Source: Symsagittifera roscoffensis
Lineage: Eukaryota; Xenacoelomorpha; Acoela; Convolutidae
Direction of reading: 5' to 3'
Assembly (NCBI RefSeq): GCF_963678635.1
Contig: NC_087069.1
Span: forward strand, 38,837,076-38,901,075
DNA length: 64,000 bases
A program made the position numbers and the translations under genes. Below the pieces are notes generated by a model. That model saw only the letters and a program-made list of their open reading frames with translations. It was not told where the DNA came from and did not search any database. Below, piece by piece: positions 53,175 through 64,000 of the stretch (position 1 is its first letter; each line of letters opens with the position of its first letter).

Positions 53175-55070
53175 TGTTCTTGCGATGTGCAACTCATAAA
53201 TTCATTGTGAATACATAAATAATAATTTTAAAAATATTTTCAGCTAACGAAAATTTAATTTAAACTTAGTAGAAGAAATTTTTTTCTAGATTTCAACCGA
53301 TACGCGTTCAGAGAAAATATATATTAAAGATTGCGTTTGATTCATGGAAATCACTGACGAGCAAAAAATGACAAAATGAAACGCCCATATTTTAACCACA
53401 ACTATTAGAATATACTCTGATTGATATTTCTTAGTCCTTAAACGCCGAAGAAAATAGAAGACGCCCGCCTGTTAAGATTTTACTCAGGATAAATTAGAAT
53501 AGAAAGTAAATAAACAAACTTTGATAAAGTTCGATTAAAGTTCTGTTTTCTTTTCACCGCTTTCTGTAACTAATAATTCCAGAAAGCGAGCTTCTAACAC
53601 TTTTTCTAAATTCAGAAACGTTCTGCAGAATTTGTTGGTACCCTTAACAAAGCCATGTCAATCGGGATTCGAATTATCCGGTCTGACAGCGGAGAATTGG
53701 TTAGTCGTCCAAAATTTAGACGCGGATCTCCACCAAGAAATAGTTTTTTCGCAGACACCCACATCAGTTTGTTAGGAATTAGGACCGATGTCTAATAGTT
53801 TTTCAGAAAATCGTTTATAGGGGTTTCAATTGACTCAAAAAAAGTCATCATATAACTAAGTCGAGGATAACAGGCTCATGAAAGGTTCCGACCTAAATGA
53901 AGAAGAATTTCAAAATCAAGGAAATATTTTAAAACTCGGAAAATGCGTCTTAATTGTTTGTTGGATTTTCCTATTTTTTCTTGCAAAAAATACTAAAAAA
54001 GGTGAACACTTGCACAAATTGCTTATCAAAATTTGACGTAGCAATGAAACCCTTAAAAAATAACTTGAGGGTTTGACCTTTATTTTGTCTAATTTCGTAT
54101 TTAATGTGGTATGAAAAAGAAAAAAAAATTAAGATCAGTTTTTTTGACACTGAGACAACTTTTTCGATTTTTTCTACTTCTTTAACCCCTTACCGGCTTT
54201 CCTTGGAGTAGTCAAATTTGGCAGGAAAAACCTCATAAAATTATCATTCTTTTTAATTCCTTGAAAGTTGTCGCATTCAATAATTACACTGTTTTCTCTC
54301 TCTTGGAAAACTAATTCTACTGAAAAGGCAAACATAACCGGCACAAATTATCACCCATTCTTTTCTATTTGTTTTACTCTGGATTGCATTGTAACTAAAT
54401 GCAATATAAGAACAAGGATAGACGGTTTCTGTCCAAGTAGCACATGGTTCCGACCATAGTTTTTGGAAACAGTTACAGTAATTTGAAAGAATGTAAATTA
54501 TAATTTTTTATTCCTGCAAATAAGTTTAGTTTCGCTGATAAAAAAGTGGCGTGATAAAATATCAGAAAGAAACAAAAGTTTTAAAAAACTGTCAGGCATA
54601 ACTAAATAGGCCAAGCAGAAAACTTTTTTTTGTTAAAAATAGCTAGAAAAACAAAAAGTCGTAAAAAACCATTTTGAAAACTTTCAAGTTTTTTTTACTA
54701 TTTTTTATAGAAGTTTTTTGATTTTTTGAAGTTTTTGATTACCAAAATGGCGGAAAAAAATTTCCGAAAATTAACTTTGTTCCAATAAAACTAAGTTTTC
54801 ACGGCTTAATTGTAAGCCTGTATGATCAATTTGTTAGCTCGAAATTAGACCAAAAATCTAAAATTCCAAACCGGCTTTTCTAAATTCTGAGAAATTGTGT
54901 TACAAGAATTTCAATGTCATTCGAATCACGACTGAAAGGGCTTCAATGTGATATATCACTTGACCCAATTCAATGTCTGTCTGTGCTATCCAATTTTGCG
55001 TGGAAAACAAAAATGTCAAAAACTAAATTACCCCCGAATACAAAGTTCTTCCACATTTTTCAATATTGAA
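53175..55070 (+). other. Downstream flank of FoxB copy A
   Basis: The 3' flank of unit A, AT-rich, paired with 58632-60510. An AATAAA at about 53510 may be a polyadenylation signal. No further gene is seen. Confidence 0.4.
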
Positions 55071-57389
55071 AAGATTGCACTTTTTCCTGAAAAAAAAACT
55101 CAAAGTATCGACGCCATTCGTAACCCAAAAGATCAATTCAACGTCGCTAAATCATAGCTGATTCAGCACTGCTATTAAGTTTACTTTTCTCCACTGGATC
55201 ATTGTTGAATGCTGATTCAGCGCTAATGTAAATTATAGGTATCTTTCTTCTATATCGTTGGTGAGTCAGGTATAATATATCGCAATAAAGTTTTTCTTCA
55301 AAGTAGCAATGAATCAGCAATGAGAGTTGATGTACGTTCACTCCGGGAGTAATACAAGACGTTTCAAACGATCAGAGGGTCGATGGTCTCAGTGCCTACA
55401 GACAAAAAAGTAGGTTCCTCCCATCAGATAAATTGGTGGCTTAATAAATAGCAAAAGCGGTTCATCAATGGCAGCAAAAAAGGGGACTTTTAAAAGGTAG
55501 AGCAAACTTAGTGGAAAAAAGGGGAGCCATAAACAATCATCTAGTGGTCATAAATGTATATCTTGGACACCTGCGAAATATGAAGGTTGATACCGCTCTT
55601 TTTGCAAAAAACGAAAGATAGAGCAGATGTCTAACTCAGATTTATTCGCTTAATATGGGCACTCAAACTGCTTCATTTGTCGTAGCATTAAGCGGAGTTG
55701 CGATTTATGATTTGTATATAGCAAAATTTTGTAAATAAAATGAGTTTCTTGACTTTGAGTTTTGCTCTTTTTTGCTGTGTTTAGCAACTATCACTCATAA
55801 GAATTTGTAACAGGGCAGTTGTTAAATGACTCCAAAATAAATTTAATTGTACATTTCTTATGTTTTATGTTGAGGAAAAAAAACAAATGGCCACTAAAGT
55901 CTATTTTATATTCCAAAGCAAGCTAAAGATCATCTCTTCTAAAATAAAAGAAATTTTTGAGGTTTTCCGTCAAAAAAATTATGCTTTTTTAAACTCAATT
56001 TTTTGAACTCTACAAAAATATTTGCTTAGATTACTCAAACATGTGGCTAAGAAAACGATCCAATTACGTTCAAAAGCTGACATAAAAAAAAACAAATAAG
56101 TTTCACTTTGTGCCAACGTAAAACAAGATGGCTCACGCACTAAGTAAAATGAGTTGATAATCAACTTTGCAACTTTTGTGGTCTGGCTCCATGAAATTTA
56201 AAATTGATTAGTTTAGTCGAAAAATGAATTAAATTTTGCTGTTTTTTAGGTAAGTAAATCAATTTTTAATCAATTATAATGAAATAATCGTGATCCAAGC
56301 CATTTTTTCTTCAATCAGTTTTTTCAATTTTTTTTTTGAAATAAAATAGTTAATTTTTCAATTTTCATCACTTTTTTATCTTTTTTTCATTTAGGTTGCT
56401 TGTAATTTAGGTATTTCAGAAATTTAGTTTCATTGATACAAATATTCTGTTTATTGATACAAAATATTTGAAACCATTTGAAATATGAAAAAAATGAAAA
56501 TAAAAATTGTTTTGTTCATCTTTTATCCATTAAATTGTGGTCATGATGCAATTTGTTCTGTTTTTTTTAATATTCTTTTCAACTTATTGTTTTATATTGA
56601 TGATTTGTGTGGCTTAGTTACTTTGACTTATCGCGGGTGCCTTCCAACTAATATGAAGAGATCGTTATGAAACTATTGTTTCGTGGTAAAATTATGACGT
56701 CAGATCAACCAAAATATGACAAGGCATCTCACGTTGAGACATAATCAGCTACACTATAATCAACTATATACCATTTATGTCTGTTTTGATAACATATTGG
56801 CAAAATATCCTATTCTAATCGATTTTAAGATATTTTGAACAAAAATTATAATCGATAGAAAAAATTACAATACATTTCAATTTCTTGAGAAAAATTAATA
56901 TTATGTATTATAAATTGTTTAAACATCATTTTTTGGTTTGCTTAGTTAAATATTTAATAAAAGTACAATTAGAATTGAATTTAAATCGATTGTTTTCTCT
57001 TATTAAGTGGGGGCTACAAGTAAAAAAAAAGGTCTGAAACAATTTCTTAGTCGGGAAAACAGTAGTGGATTGAGGGAATGAAGGGAAGTGAGAAGGACGT
57101 CTCTCCCTCAAGAGATCGAACCCCTCATCAGCCAAAGTCACCTTTTTACGACATTTATTTTCTACACTCAGTCCTAAAAAATTAATTTGAAGTTGACGAC
57201 ACGCAGGAAGGAAAAAGTCAACTTTTTGGTCCAAACTTTTTAACAAGAGCCGCCATTTTGTGAATTTTGTGAATTTTGTGCAGTTTGGCATAGTAATGGC
57301 GCTAAAACGGCATTTTAAGGAGTTTTTCTGAAAAAAAACACCTTTTCAAAAACCCAGCGAAACTAAATCATGGCTAGAAAAGAAGGACA

Positions 57390-57394
57390 TTTTG
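57390..57394. other. Empty integration site matching the LTR element
   Basis: A single TTTTG between the same flanks that border the element in unit A (GCTAGAAAAGAAGGAC on the left, TATATCCAGCAGAAAGAG on the right). Confidence 0.9.
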
Positions 57395-57709
57395 GTTCAA
57401 AGTATATCCAGCAGAAAGAGTCAATGTTTTAAAGAGACAACTGTGAAGATGATAAATGGGCGAAATTAAAACATGAATTATAGCAGGGCGCATCCAGCCG
57501 GGAAAAGAAATTGATATGATTGGATGTTTCCAATTGAGCTGACTGCCCAGTAGAACAATAACAGGTTGTCCAGCTAAAGAGATGAAGCAGTTACATTTGT
57601 TAATTTCAGTCAATTTCATCAGCGGACTGGATTCGTCCTGTTTAATTGATTCTTTCTGACGGATTCTCGCATTTCAAAGAAAAATTCTGCATCTAAAGTC
57701 TGCATTTTA

Positions 57710-57815
57710 AATCTACAAAAAATATAAATTCTCAAAAATTTAATCAAAATCGAATAAATTCAGCATTTAACATCTACAAAAAATATATATTCTCAAAAGT
57801 TTAATCAAAATCGAA
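57710..57815 (+). promoter_or_regulatory. Two-copy repeat upstream of FoxB copy B
   Basis: The same pair of units as at 52250-52356, retained at the same distance from the ATG. Confidence 0.4.
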
Positions 57816-57917
57816 GTATACCCCCACATTGAATATTTTGTAAATGATTTGATAACTTTTTGGTACTTATATCAATTCGTTTATTACAAACACTCACTAA
57901 AATCAAACTACTTAAAA

Positions 57918-58631
57918 ATGCCAAGACCAGGTCGAGATTCATACGGTGAAGCTAAACCCCCATTTTCATATATAGCCCTAACAGCAATGGCAATTCAACA
58001 CTCGCCCGCCAAAATGCTCCCACTGAGCGAAATTTACAAATTCATTACTGACCATTTTCCCTTTTACCGCAAAAATACCCAAAAATGGCAAAACTCACTA
58101 CGTCATAATTTATCTTTTAACGACTGCTTCATTAAAATTTCACGTCCGAACGATCGACCGGGAAAAGGTTGCCTATGGTCGCTTCATCCAAGATGTGCAA
58201 ACATGTTTGAAAATGGATCGCTATTGAGGCGAAGAAAACGTTTCAAACAGGTGGAAGGCGGTGCGAATCTGGCAGAGGACGGAATTTCGTCTGTCAAGAG
58301 GAAGGCGTTCACAGGTGCAAGAAAAGGTGTCCCACGAGCTTTGACTTTTTCGATCGAAAACATTATTGGCAGTGATGAACAAAACAGCAATGAAAATCAA
58401 TTCAGGCTCGAAATGGCGTTTCCGACGGAAACTTCTTACTGCTTTCCCGATTATGTAACAAACAATAACTGGAAACTTCCAACATTTGAGGCGGAAATGA
58501 AAAAAGGTTGTGTTAAAACTTCTTCGTCATGTTTTCTGCAGAACTCTTTTCAGTTCTATCCGACAATTTGGAATCCTCATCTTGAAGAAAATGGTTTTCG
58601 TCCAATTATAGAAAAAACTATCCAAAACTGA
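57918..58631 (+). CDS. FoxB: FoxB-type forkhead transcription factor, copy B
   Basis: 237 residues, single exon, same start MPRPGR. The forkhead domain (13-107) and the eh1 motif FSIENII (144-150) are identical to copy A. Differences from copy A: residue 196 Asn to Lys, 226 Asp to Gly, 231 Met to Ile. Silent changes in the DNA (about nine seen) outnumber amino-acid changes, and both frames are intact, so both copies appear to be under selection or the duplication is recent. It may be expressed from its own promoter because about 2.8 kb of upstream DNA was copied with it. In copy A the same distal upstream DNA is now 19 kb further away. Confidence 0.93.
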   Translation: MPRPGRDSYGEAKPPFSYIALTAMAIQHSPAKMLPLSEIYKFITDHFPFYRKNTQKWQNSLRHNLSFNDCFIKISRPNDRPGKGCLWSLHPRCANMFENGSLLRRRKRFKQVEGGANLAEDGISSVKRKAFTGARKGVPRALTFSIENIIGSDEQNSNENQFRLEMAFPTETSYCFPDYVTNNNWKLPTFEAEMKKGCVKTSSSCFLQNSFQFYPTIWNPHLEENGFRPIIEKTIQN

Positions 58632-60510
58632 TGTCCTTGCGATGTGCAACTCATAAACTCATTGTGAATACATAAATAAGAATTTAAAAGTTATTTTCAG
58701 CTAAGAAATTGTAATTTAAACTTAGTTAGAAGAATTTTTTATTTCTAGATTTCAACCGATATGCGTTCTGAGAAAATATAGAAAAGATTGTGTTTGATTC
58801 ATGGAAATCACTGACGAGCAAAAAAATACAAAATGAAACGCCCATACTTTAACCAAAACTATAAGAATATACTCTGATTGATATTTATTAGTCCTTTAGC
58901 GCCCGCCTGTTAAAATTTTACTCACGATAAATTATTATAGACTATTAATAAACAAATTTTGATAAAGTTCTCTTAAAGTTCTGTTTTCTTTTCACCGCTT
59001 TCTGTAACTAATAATTCCAGAAAGCGAACTTCTAACGCAATTTTTTAAATTCCGAAACGATCTGCAGAATTGTTTTGGTACCCTTAACAAAGCCATGTCA
59101 GTCGAGATTCGAATTATCCGGTCTGACAGCAGAGAATTGGTTAGTCGTCCAAATTTTTCACGCGGATTTCAACCAAGAAATAGTTTTTTGTTTGGAATAC
59201 ACCCACATCAGTTTGTTTGGAATTGAGGCCGTTTTCTAATAATAATAATCACTTTTCAGAAAATCGTCTATAGGGGTTTCAATTGACTAAAAAAAGTCAT
59301 CATATAACTAAATCGAGGATAACATGCTCAAGAAAAGTTCCGACCTATTGAAGAAAAAATTCAAAGCCACGGAAGATATTTTAAAATTCGGAAAATGCGT
59401 TCCAATTGTTTGTTGGAATTTCCTATTTTTTTCTTGCAAAAAAAATATTAAAAAAGGTGAACACTTGCATAAGTTGCTTAACAAATTTTGACGTAGCAAT
59501 GAAACTCTTAAAAAATAACTTGAGGGTTCGGCCTTTATTTTGTCTAATTTTGTATTTAATGTGGTATGAAAAAGAAAAAAAATTAATATCAGTTTTTTTG
59601 ACACTGAGACAACTTTTTCGATTTTTTCTACTTCTTTAACCCCTTACCGGCTTTCCATCTAGTAGTTTAATTTGGCAGCAAAAAATCTCATAAAATTATT
59701 ATTATTCTTAATTCCTTGAAAGTAGTCGCATTCAATAATTACTCTGTTTTCTCTCTCTTGGAAAACTAATTCTACTGAAAAGGCAAACATAACCTGCACA
59801 AATGATCACCCATTCTTTTCTATTTGTTTTACTCTGGATTGCATTGTAACTAAAAGCAATATAAGAACAAGGATAGACGGTTTCTGTGCAAGTAGCACAG
59901 TGTTTCCGACCATAGTTTTTGGAAACAGTTACAGTAATTTGAAAGAATATATATTATAATTTTTTATTCCTGCAAATAAGTACAGTTTTTGCTGATAAAA
60001 AAGTGGCGTGATAAAATATCAAAAAAACAAAAATTTAAAAATACTGACAGTCATAATTAAATGGGCCAAGCAGAAAACTTTGTTTGTTAAAAATGGCAAA
60101 AAACCAAAAAAAAATCGTAAAAAACCATTTTGAAAACTTTCAAGTTTTTTTTACTATTTTTTATAGAAGTTTTTTTTGATTTTTGAAGTTGTTTATTAGC
60201 AAAATGGCCAAAAATTTTTCCGGAAACTAATTTTGTTCCACTAAAACTAAGCTTTCATGGCTTATTTGTAAGACTGTACGCTCAATTTGTTAGCTCGAAA
60301 TTAGACCAAAAATCTAAAATTCCAAACCGGCTTTTCTAGATACTGAGAAATTGTTTTACAAAATTTTCAATATCATTCGAATCACGACTGAAAGGGCTTC
60401 AATGTGATATATTACTTGAACCAATTCGATGTCTGTTTGTGCTATCCAATTTTTCGTGGAAAACAAAAATGTCAAAAGCTAAATTATTCCCGAATACAAA
60501 GTTCTTTTCA
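58632..60510 (+). other. Downstream flank of FoxB copy B
   Basis: The 3' flank of unit B, AT-rich. Small ORFs are not kept in frame between the two units. No gene is seen. Confidence 0.4.
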
Positions 60511-61851
60511 AATGGTCGGAACAAGATTTGGGGTTGCTGAGCAAGTAGGAAAAAAACAACTCGACCATATTGATTTAAAAACATAATTCAATGCTTTTTT
60601 TCTCTAAAACCAAACAAAATTCAATTCTGATCATCTAGTCGAATATAGGCTCAAATCTCGAAATTTCTCAGATCCGTTTTTCCACCAGAGAAAAATTTTG
60701 TGATTTTTTGATATAAAAACCCGAATATTGGCTGAATGGCCTACCAGCTATTTTTAATTAGCAAACAACGATAATCCTGGGCCAGAGTTGTTTTCTAAAT
60801 TTCGAGTTGGTGGGAGATTTAGCTAGTTACTGCTCAAGTGCCACGAAAAACTCTGTTATAAGATGAACTTAATGAAAATCAATGAAATTTTTTTTATAAA
60901 AAAACTCAACCGTCACCCGTTTTTCTCAGCTTGGAATAATTTTATTTTATTATATATTATTTTTTCAAGCTTGTGTATTCTGATAGTGAAATGTAGAGGT
61001 CTTTAAGGTTGTATCCAGTTTCACAAAGGTTGTTCAAAACAAATTAAATAGCTTGCCGCGAAAATATCTCACTTCAAAAATTTTCAAAATTCATTTTTTA
61101 TTCTTCCAAAATTTTAGAGATTTCTTTGTCATTTTTTGATAAAAGAGATTACAATTGTTTTAGTAAAAACAGCGGACTTTTACGTCGCAACTGTTTTGCG
61201 ATTTTTTCAGAAGTTTAAAGTTTTCTTTGTTCCAACTCCATGATAATTTGCAAATCGAGCAAATTTTTTCAAAATCAAAAAACCAAAATTTTAGAGAATT
61301 TTTGTAGGCCGGGATAATTTAATTTCTGGGCGCTCCCTAACTCTAATAAAAAATCATATTTTAAAAATTTTCTGCGCGCTAAGCAAACTTTTGTTACATC
61401 AGTTCAAAAAAGCTGTTTTTAGTCAGCTAATATTTTTCATCATATCAGTGAAGAGAGGCGGGCAGTGTTTAGTCAACTCTAGACTTTTGGATGACAATAA
61501 ATTCTACTTTGTCCAGGGTCGGCTCAAACATTTTCTCGAGGAGCGAGTTTTCAAAAATAAATCGTTATTTTTGTCCACTGTTTCTTAGGTAATCCCAAAA
61601 GATTTTTTGAGTTTTCCTGAGCAATATAAATTTTAGTAAAACTTAGTGCGCCGCTTCTTGGACACCATTTTTGCTTTTTGGACACTTTTTTGAAAATCGA
61701 CGTTGAAAAAATCGTATTTTTTGGCGCACTTCCCCTCAAAATTTGTATCTAATTGCACTAAAGGCGTCTCTAGAAGTTATTTATAATTAATTATTTATAA
61801 TGTGTTAGTTGACTGAAAATGGATGTCAAGAAAAAAAAACTGAGCTGAGGT
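60511..61851. other. Gene-less stretch
   Basis: AT-rich DNA with short chance ORFs. Nothing recognised. Confidence 0.35.
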
Positions 61852-62190
61852 CAGGGGCGGATCTAGGATTTTTTCGAGGGGGGGGGGGGCGGATTTTCTA
61901 AAAATTTTCGAAAATTTTGTCGACCTTTTTTTTAGGTTGAGCGAAGTGATTTCCGAGCTCTCCCAAAGCACTTAAAAAACCCTGTTTTGGTAAAATTGTC
62001 TGCGCCACAGGCAAAATTTTAAAAAAAAACAGGACAAAAAGGGCGTTTTTAGGCACTTTTTGGAAAGTTTTGACCAAAAAAATCGCGTTTTTTTGGCGCT
62101 AAAATAGAAAAATTTTAGGGTCCGTCATCAAATATGGATATCTCAAAATAGTACAAAGGTTGACCCTTTGGGTCGGCAAGGGGTAGAATT
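61852..62190. mobile_element. hAT-like MITE, truncated at one end
   Basis: It starts CAGGGGCGGATCTAGGATTT with a long G run. The inside matches the 407-851 element in reverse order, down to a GACCCTTTGGGTCGGCAAGG block. The other terminal repeat is missing. Confidence 0.7.
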
Positions 62191-63553
62191 GTTATTTGTG
62201 TAGAAAAGCTAGCCAGGGTATCTATTAAACTTTAGCTGTTAATGTTTTAAAAATACTTATTAAGTGTCAGAACTCTCGATAATTACCCAGAATCGATCGA
62301 ATCCTTGTTTTTTCCCGCAATTTTCTGTTTCTTTTTTCTACTTTCGTTTATTTATTTAATACGAAGCTCTTTTAACAACATGTATTTCATATGAAACTAT
62401 TTCTTTTGATGAAAAGAAATTCAAGTATTTGACCCCTTTTTTCCTAAATAAATTTCACTTGACCTAATGTTGTCTTTTGTACTTTTTCGCCTATCATAAA
62501 ACCCTTTTCATCTTGTTTACTACATATTCCTTCAAAGTCAAAGTCTTTAACAGTTAACCCAAAAATTCAGCCTCGGGCTGATTATTGACTTTTCAAGGGG
62601 GTATTTAACGGTTAGTGTTAGCATTAGGGGTGAGGGGGATTTTTACACCTCGAATGTTGTAACTGACAGGTTGATTTAATCCCCCCAAATGCATGTAGCT
62701 CATTAAAATTCGGGCGCTAAAAGGGGCGAAAAGCTGGCTTAATCGTTAGAAACAATATTGATTTAGAGTTAAAGCATAAAATCAACTGAAATCTCTAAAG
62801 TCTTCACACTTTTTTTCTTTTTTCAGCGCCGCGGAGAATATTTTCAATTAATATTGTGAAACTCAATACTTATAACCAACGGCCAAGATTAGGCACCCTT
62901 ATATTTGTTCGGCGGGCGAAAATCGGACCTAATCCCCCCTTTTCAATTGACACCTATCCTTTCTTCTGTTGGATTTGGGGGAGGTATTACAGTACAACAA
63001 ATAAAAATTTATTGTCTTTTTACGCTGAAATGTAGAACAGTAACAAAAGAGAAACGAATTTATCGGACTGAAATTGTCACTTCAATATACACTTGAAATG
63101 GAAATTCATCGAAAAAGTCATAGAATTTAATTGACAACTGGATAATTGAATAACTAATAGTTGAAAGATTTATTGATTCGGCAATCAAATTAAAAAAATA
63201 TATTGCTGAAAGCTACGAAAAATGAAGGTTTTTGTTAATTGAGCTCTCAAGTATCACAACTATCTGAAAAAGTTATTTGCTACAATTTTTTAAATTGTAG
63301 TTGTATAGCTTTTCTTAAAATGTAAAAAGATGTATAATAATACATGGTCTACTGAATGATGGCCCATTCAAAAAAACATCAAATCTTATTTCAAATCTTT
63401 CCTCGCCGCCATAAAGCAAAATACTAGAAGCTTTTATTTTCAATTTTGGCTGCCAATTGTGGTTACTTTTGATACTGTTTTACTATGGCTGAGTATTTGA
63501 AATGGCTGAGCCAAATAATATTCGAAAATTCACCCTTTTCTGTTAAATCTGTG
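62191..63553. other. Gene-less stretch
   Basis: Unique AT-rich DNA. No exon, repeat or motif recognised. Confidence 0.35.
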
Positions 63554-63718
63554 CAGGGGCGGATCTAGGATTTTCTCGAGGAGGGGGGATTTTCTAAACT
63601 TTTTGGAAAATTTTGTCGACCTTTTCTAAAGTCGACCAAAATGATTTTCCGAGCTCTGCTAAATCTTTATAAAAACCCGGTTTTGACTAAAATTCCTGAA
63701 ATCCCTTAAAAAACAGGT
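63554..63718. mobile_element. hAT-like MITE, short truncated copy
   Basis: It starts CAGGGGCGGATCTAGGATTT and keeps about 165 bp of one side of the family, then stops at a short A run. Confidence 0.7.
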
Positions 63719-64000
63719 TGAAAATTTACTGTGATAAGCATCCCGCTCTTAAAAGGAAAACACTTGAGAGGGAACACAATTAACAAGCCACGTTTGAAAA
63801 CGCTGTGAAAAAAACCAAAGCTTGTCGTCGGAACATTTTCTTTTATTCCAGGTTGCCGAAATCTGGGATCTTATTCTGGATTTAATCAATAAATCATTAC
63901 TTAGTTTCAGGTGTGCACGTGAACAATTTTGCATTTAGCAGTGGCCAAAACGATTAAGCTTAAAATACATGTGGTCAAAATGGTATAAAATGTGCACCAT
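63719..64000. other. Right-edge stretch
   Basis: Nothing recognised. Confidence 0.3.

Larger units (their letters stand above)
30719..55070 (+). repeat. FoxB tandem duplication, unit A (interrupted by the LTR element)
   Basis: Without the insertion (33067-51930) this unit is about 5.4 kb. It matches unit B from GATTGCACTTTTTCCTGA to ACAAAGTTCTT. A 20-bp spacer near 55051-55068 separates it from unit B. It holds FoxB copy A. Flanking DNA differs from unit B by a few percent and small indels. Confidence 0.9.
55071..60510 (+). repeat. FoxB tandem duplication, unit B (with empty LTR site)
   Basis: A direct copy of unit A, from GATTGCACTTTTTCCTGA to ACAAAGTTCTT. At 57385-57400 it reads GGACATTTTGGTTCAA, where unit A has the LTR element. 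Two stretches present in A are missing here (about 10 bp near 55890 and a few smaller). FoxB copy B is inside. Confidence 0.92.

Overview
The window is AT-rich metazoan nuclear DNA. It has spliced genes with GT-AG introns, an intronless forkhead gene of the FoxB type, many small inverted-repeat elements (MITEs) and one very large LTR retroelement. I cannot name the species. No bacterial operon, CRISPR array, tRNA or rRNA was seen.

Region 1 (1-26575, minus strand) is one long gene. It starts at an ATG at 26575 and runs off the left edge. I rebuilt 16 coding exons (about 985 codons) from splice sites and from codon phase, which matches at every junction. The protein is low-complexity and rich in Ser, Arg, Thr and Gln, with acidic and Cys-containing patches. 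I see no catalytic domain or membrane segment and do not recognise the family. Four of the 15 introns lack a good GT donor. They fit best, in phase, as GA-AG introns. The introns hold hAT-like MITEs, a dispersed 0.5-kb repeat family, a degenerate LINE, and 1064-bp and 559-bp tandem duplications.

Region 2 (26576-30718) has no gene that I can support. It holds a MITE with an 8-bp target duplication, an old repeat copy, an array of short GTCG-containing repeats, and a diverged copy of the sequence that begins the next region.

Region 3 (30719-60510) is a direct tandem duplication of about 5.4 kb. Each unit carries one intact 237-codon FoxB gene (52461-53174 and 57918-58631, plus strand). Unit A is split by an 18,864-bp LTR retroelement on the minus strand (33067-51930). 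Its 410-bp LTRs are almost identical, end in AGT...ACT and are flanked by the 5-bp duplication TTTTG. Unit B keeps the matching empty site.

In its own 5'-3' direction the retroelement carries: the 5' LTR; a 1.2-kb repeated leader; a small basic ORF; a very long Gag with a zinc knuckle; protease, reverse transcriptase and RNase H; a DD35E integrase with a GPY/F-like module; two tiny membrane ORFs; a Ser/Thr/Pro-rich frame without ATG; an envelope-like glycoprotein frame with signal peptide and membrane anchor, interrupted by one TAG; a tail frame with a PTAP motif; a 602-codon ORF with no recognised family; a 1.6-kb 3' non-coding part; and the 3' LTR. Gag, Pol and Env would give a retrovirus-like cycle. 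The extra ORFs and splice signals make it unusually complex. The coding breaks contrast with the young LTRs, and three of them lie next to A/T runs of seven or more bases.

Region 4 (60511-64000) has no gene that I can support and holds two truncated hAT-like MITEs.
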